Assembly (NCBI GenBank): GCA_003697105.1
Contig: RFFQ01000068.1
Coordinates: forward strand, 1 to 24,572
Reading direction: 5' to 3'
Origin: Gemmatimonadota bacterium
GTDB lineage: Bacteria; 4572-55; J002
DNA length: 24,572 nucleotides
Shown: positions 21,850 through 24,572 of the stretch, piece after piece
Layout: every line of letters starts with the position of its first letter
Position numbering within the stretch: the stretch's first letter is position 1
The notes under the pieces: generated by a model
Told to the model about the DNA's origin: nothing
Seen by the model: only the letters and a program-made list of their open reading frames with translations
Databases searched by the model: none
Position numbers and translations under genes: made by a program

Positions 21850-24420
21850 TTATTTTTTACCATCCGCCATGGCTTTGACCTGTTCTTCCAGTTTGGCGAG
21901 GCGTTCTTTCAGGGTTTTGTTTTCATCATGCAGGGAACCGAGTTCAGTCTCAAAATCCGCTTTTAAATGTTTCCGTCCGGCTTTTTGGCGAATTTCACGC
22001 ACACTGTTGCGGATTGCCCGCCGGATAAAGTCCGCCGGGTCGCTGGTGGCTAATTTTTCCAGATGGCGCAACGCGTTGGGGTCACCCAATGCCGCCAATG
22101 CCGAGATGGTCATCCGCCGGACAAACATGTAGTTATCATCCAACAGCGGAATGAGAAACTCGCGAACATCCGTTTTGGTTTCATCATCCAATTTATCCGC
22201 CAGCCGTCCCAGTGCCATGATCGCCGCCAATCGTGCCCACACGGGCTTGCCATACGCCGCCCATTCCTTCAACACAGGAATACCGGCTTTCTCACGCAGT
22301 TCGACAATTCCGTTCAGCACTGCGGTGCGGATCACATCCCGGTGGGAATCACGCTCCAAGCCTTTTAGGATGGTTTTGTACGCCCCTTCAACATCAATTT
22401 TGGCGATTGACTGAATCGCCGCGGCAACCGCAAAATAGCTCCCATCTTTTTTGATGACCTTTTTCAGTTTCTTAAATACGCTGTCATCATGTTTAAATTC
22501 ACCCAGCGCCGCAATTGCCGCCCGCCGGACCCACGAATGGTCATGATCCAGTGCCGCAAACAGTGCGTCGCGTGCCGCTTCGCTGCGCAAATTGCCCAAG
22601 GCTTTTGCCGCCGCCATACTGACGTAGAAGAAACTATCCGTAAGCATCGCCATTTTTAACGCTTCGACAACTTCCATATCACCATTGATTTTCCCCAGTT
22701 CTTGGCAGGCATGGCGACGACCAGCAACGGTTGTCGCATGTTTTAATTGGTACAACGCTTCTTTTTTGGATTTTTTGAACTCCAGCGTTTTGGTCAACCA
22801 TGAATTCGGGTCAAAAACGATCATATCCGGTTTTTTGGAGGCAGGGAAATAGAAGGTTTGCTCCCGTTTTTCCAAATCTACGCGATACATTTGGGTGCGT
22901 TCACCGGTGGTCACAGCAATTTCTAAAGGCGTACGGTAGATTTTCTCTTCGTCTTGTTCGTTTTCTGCTTGTTTTTGGGTGATCGAAACCACCGCCATCT
23001 TCAGCTCTTTTTTCCATTCCCACTTGACCTCAAATTCGGGGTGTCCGGCACGGTAAACCCACTGGCGAAAAAACCAATCCAGACTTTTACCGGTGGCTTC
23101 TTCAAAAGCAATTCGTAAATCGGTGGTTTCAGCAATCTTACCGGCAAATTTGCGGGTGTAATATTGAATCCCTTTCCACCACAGTTCATCTCCCAGATAA
23201 AACCGGAGCATATGCAACACACACGCTCCCTTGTTGTAGGAGTGGGTATCGTACATATCCACATGATGGTGATATTTGTTGGTCACAATCGGGCGAAAGT
23301 ACGGCGACGCGAGATACTCATCCTGCTCCTCAATCATGCGCCAATCGAACATATCTTTACCGTAGTAATCCTCAAACCAAAGCGGATCAAAATACGACGC
23401 AAACCCCTCCTTAACCCACAGATGCTCAAAATTTTTGATGGTAATATGATCCCCATACCACTGGTGCGCCAATTCATGCGCGACCAACCCCTCACTGCGA
23501 TGCCACACATCGGGGTGCGCGGCTTTATCGTGCAGAATCGTTTCGATCATGACCGTCAGAGAGGTATCCTCCATACCTCCAAAAGTGAAATCCCGTACCA
23601 CAACCTGACCATATTTGGCGTGAGGGTAACGTACTCCGGTACATTTGGAGAAAAATTCGACCATGTGCGGCGTTTTACCGAAACAATCCTCAATCTGGTC
23701 CGCAAGTCCCTTTGGGACCCAATAGGGAAGGGGAATATCTTCAAAATAGTCTGTTTTCTCATCAAATTCACCGGCAATGACCACGATCAAATAGGTCGGA
23801 TGGGGCACATCTTGTTTCCAATGAAAGGTACGTGTGCCATCTTCATTTTCAACCGTTTCAACCAATCCACCATTCGATAACGCCGTGTAGGGTTTCGCAA
23901 TCGTTAATTTAGCCTCGGTGGTGCATTTGTCGTTGGGGAAATCAAAAATAGGTAGCCAATGACGATTATCAACCGATTCACCTTGCGTCCAGATCATCTT
24001 TTCTTTATCGGGGTATCCCTCGTCCGGGTGGACAAAAAACATGCCGTAGCGGGGATGGGCATCGTATTCAATGGTAACGGCAATCTGCTGGCGCTGGCGG
24101 TACGCCCGCCCTAAATCGATATGTAATTTATCGTCAGAAGTCGAAAAATCGAGGAGATTACCTTTGTGATCGGTGATCTGGTGAATATTGAGTTGAATAG
24201 CATCCAGTTCAAACTCCCGAAAGCCATGATTGACCGGTCGAATATGGTGTGTTACCGTACCTTTCACCTGCTTACCATCTATATCTAAATATAAATCCAT
24301 TGCAATATGATCGGTCGTGAACGTTCGATCCGGGTTCCAATGCCGTTTGGCGGTGTGGTCGGCAAACCCATCAATGCTATCATTGCGCCAAAACAGCCGT
24401 TCAGTTTTGAGAGTAGACAT
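21850..24420 (-). CDS. M1-family zinc aminopeptidase with HEAT repeats and coiled-coil tail
   Basis: The protein has 856 aa and no signal peptide. Residues about 30-220 are the N-terminal beta saddle of M1 enzymes. The substrate-binding motif is GGMED (281-285) in place of GAMEN. The zinc site is complete: HELAH (His315, Glu316, His319) with Glu338 exactly 18 residues on (VKEGFA). Tyr395 in SYNKGACVLHML fits the catalytic Tyr. Instead of the usual ERAP-type C-terminal domain, residues about 560-810 are HEAT/PBS-like repeats (AAAKALGNLRSEAARDALFA, DHSWVRRAAIAALGEF, FVRRMTISALAALGD). The end (about 815-856) is a charged coiled coil (LHDENKTLKERLAKLEEQVKA). It should remove N-terminal residues from peptides in the cytoplasm. 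AAAGGA lies before the ATG. Confidence 0.92.
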   Translation of the reverse strand: MSTLKTERLFWRNDSIDGFADHTAKRHWNPDRTFTTDHIAMDLYLDIDGKQVKGTVTHHIRPVNHGFREFELDAIQLNIHQITDHKGNLLDFSTSDDKLHIDLGRAYRQRQQIAVTIEYDAHPRYGMFFVHPDEGYPDKEKMIWTQGESVDNRHWLPIFDFPNDKCTTEAKLTIAKPYTALSNGGLVETVENEDGTRTFHWKQDVPHPTYLIVVIAGEFDEKTDYFEDIPLPYWVPKGLADQIEDCFGKTPHMVEFFSKCTGVRYPHAKYGQVVVRDFTFGGMEDTSLTVMIETILHDKAAHPDVWHRSEGLVAHELAHQWYGDHITIKNFEHLWVKEGFASYFDPLWFEDYYGKDMFDWRMIEEQDEYLASPYFRPIVTNKYHHHVDMYDTHSYNKGACVLHMLRFYLGDELWWKGIQYYTRKFAGKIAETTDLRIAFEEATGKSLDWFFRQWVYRAGHPEFEVKWEWKKELKMAVVSITQKQAENEQDEEKIYRTPLEIAVTTGERTQMYRVDLEKREQTFYFPASKKPDMIVFDPNSWLTKTLEFKKSKKEALYQLKHATTVAGRRHACQELGKINGDMEVVEALKMAMLTDSFFYVSMAAAKALGNLRSEAARDALFAALDHDHSWVRRAAIAALGEFKHDDSVFKKLKKVIKKDGSYFAVAAAIQSIAKIDVEGAYKTILKGLERDSHRDVIRTAVLNGIVELREKAGIPVLKEWAAYGKPVWARLAAIMALGRLADKLDDETKTDVREFLIPLLDDNYMFVRRMTISALAALGDPNALRHLEKLATSDPADFIRRAIRNSVREIRQKAGRKHLKADFETELGSLHDENKTLKERLAKLEEQVKAMADGKK

Positions 24421-24547
24421 CGTCGTCCTTTCGTATAAAAGAATAGTGGGTAATTGAAAATCTGACTTTCCGCACCCCTGTTTTTAGAAATTGTATTTTT
24501 CGGAATGTGAGTTATCTTATCATTTCACCGTTTTGGAGGGAAATGAA

Positions 24548-24572
24548 ATGGATACCCATTACACCAGTAAGG
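24548..24572 (+). CDS. Possible start of a gene running off the right edge
   Basis: GGAGGG (24535-24540) lies 7 nt before an ATG at 24548 that opens MDTHYTSK and continues to the window end; an ATG at 24543 in another frame is too close to the ribosome site. A weak promoter, TTGTAT (24491-24496) with TATCTT (24513-24518), stands upstream. It would be divergent from the M1 peptidase gene. Too little sequence is left to say more. Confidence 0.35.

Noticed and set aside
23164-23880. Plus-strand open frame of 238 codons inside the M1 peptidase gene
   Set aside because: The M1 zinc motifs on the minus strand are unmistakable over the same bases; the plus frame is composition-driven and has no ribosome site.
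1-24572. CRISPR arrays, insertion sequences, phage genes, rRNA
   Set aside because: No regularly spaced repeats, transposase motifs, terminal repeats, capsid or integrase motifs, or rRNA segments were recognised while reading both strands.

Overview
The window looks like a chromosomal stretch of a Gram-negative bacterium: it has a lipoprotein signal, secreted c-type haem, lipid-linked glycan-type enzymes and FtsE. GC content looks intermediate. Nearly every gene has a strong Shine-Dalgarno sequence (AAGGAG or GAGGTG type), and several promoters fit TTGACA/TATAAT with a 17-18 nt spacer. This argues against a typical member of Bacteroidota. A DUF2723-TPR protein, a Thermus-type isocitrate dehydrogenase with the C-terminal extension, a mitochondrial-type citrate synthase and an REC-PATAN regulator together suggest an FCB-like or related candidate phylum (Calditrichota/KSB-like). 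That placement is inference only. No mobile element, CRISPR array or phage gene was seen.

Layout. (1) 64-3229, signalling: a truncated receiver domain (-), a proline-rich lipoprotein followed by a response regulator that has lost its phospho-acceptor Asp (+), and, tail to tail with it, a cNMP-fold/SpoIIE-type PP2C phosphatase (-). (2) 3435-4154: a cytochrome c/DUF2231-like membrane fusion, closed by a strong bidirectional terminator. (3) 4255-9024: a compact five-gene minus-strand operon of unknown function. In transcription order it encodes a barrel-sandwich/KOW protein, an Fn3-DUF6754 membrane protein, a polytopic membrane protein, a doubly anchored extracytoplasmic protein and a second polytopic membrane protein. 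This is the best candidate for an undescribed system. An intrinsic-terminator-like hairpin separates its first gene from the other four.

(4) 9360-12838: dnaJ, rsmE, recA and recX, apparently co-directional and coupled. rsmE is split by a frameshift exactly at a run of nine A. (5) 12922-17475, carbon metabolism: citrate synthase, isocitrate dehydrogenase (cofactor loop predicts NAD), a methylglutaconyl-CoA-hydratase-like crotonase, a free-standing biotin carrier protein and a small membrane protein. (6) 17419-24420: a family-2 glycosyltransferase (-), tRNA-Gln(CTG) with promoter and terminator, an ftsE with no ftsX beside it (+), a DUF2723-TPR membrane protein (-) and an M1 aminopeptidase fused to HEAT repeats and a coiled coil (-). 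A new plus-strand gene may begin at the right edge.

How genes may work together: the degenerate receiver and the PP2C phosphatase suggest partner-switch or phosphorylation-independent signalling. Citrate synthase and isocitrate dehydrogenase form consecutive TCA steps (with aconitase elsewhere). The crotonase and biotin carrier suggest branched-chain acyl-CoA breakdown. All functional calls come from reading the translated sequence by eye; no database search was run.
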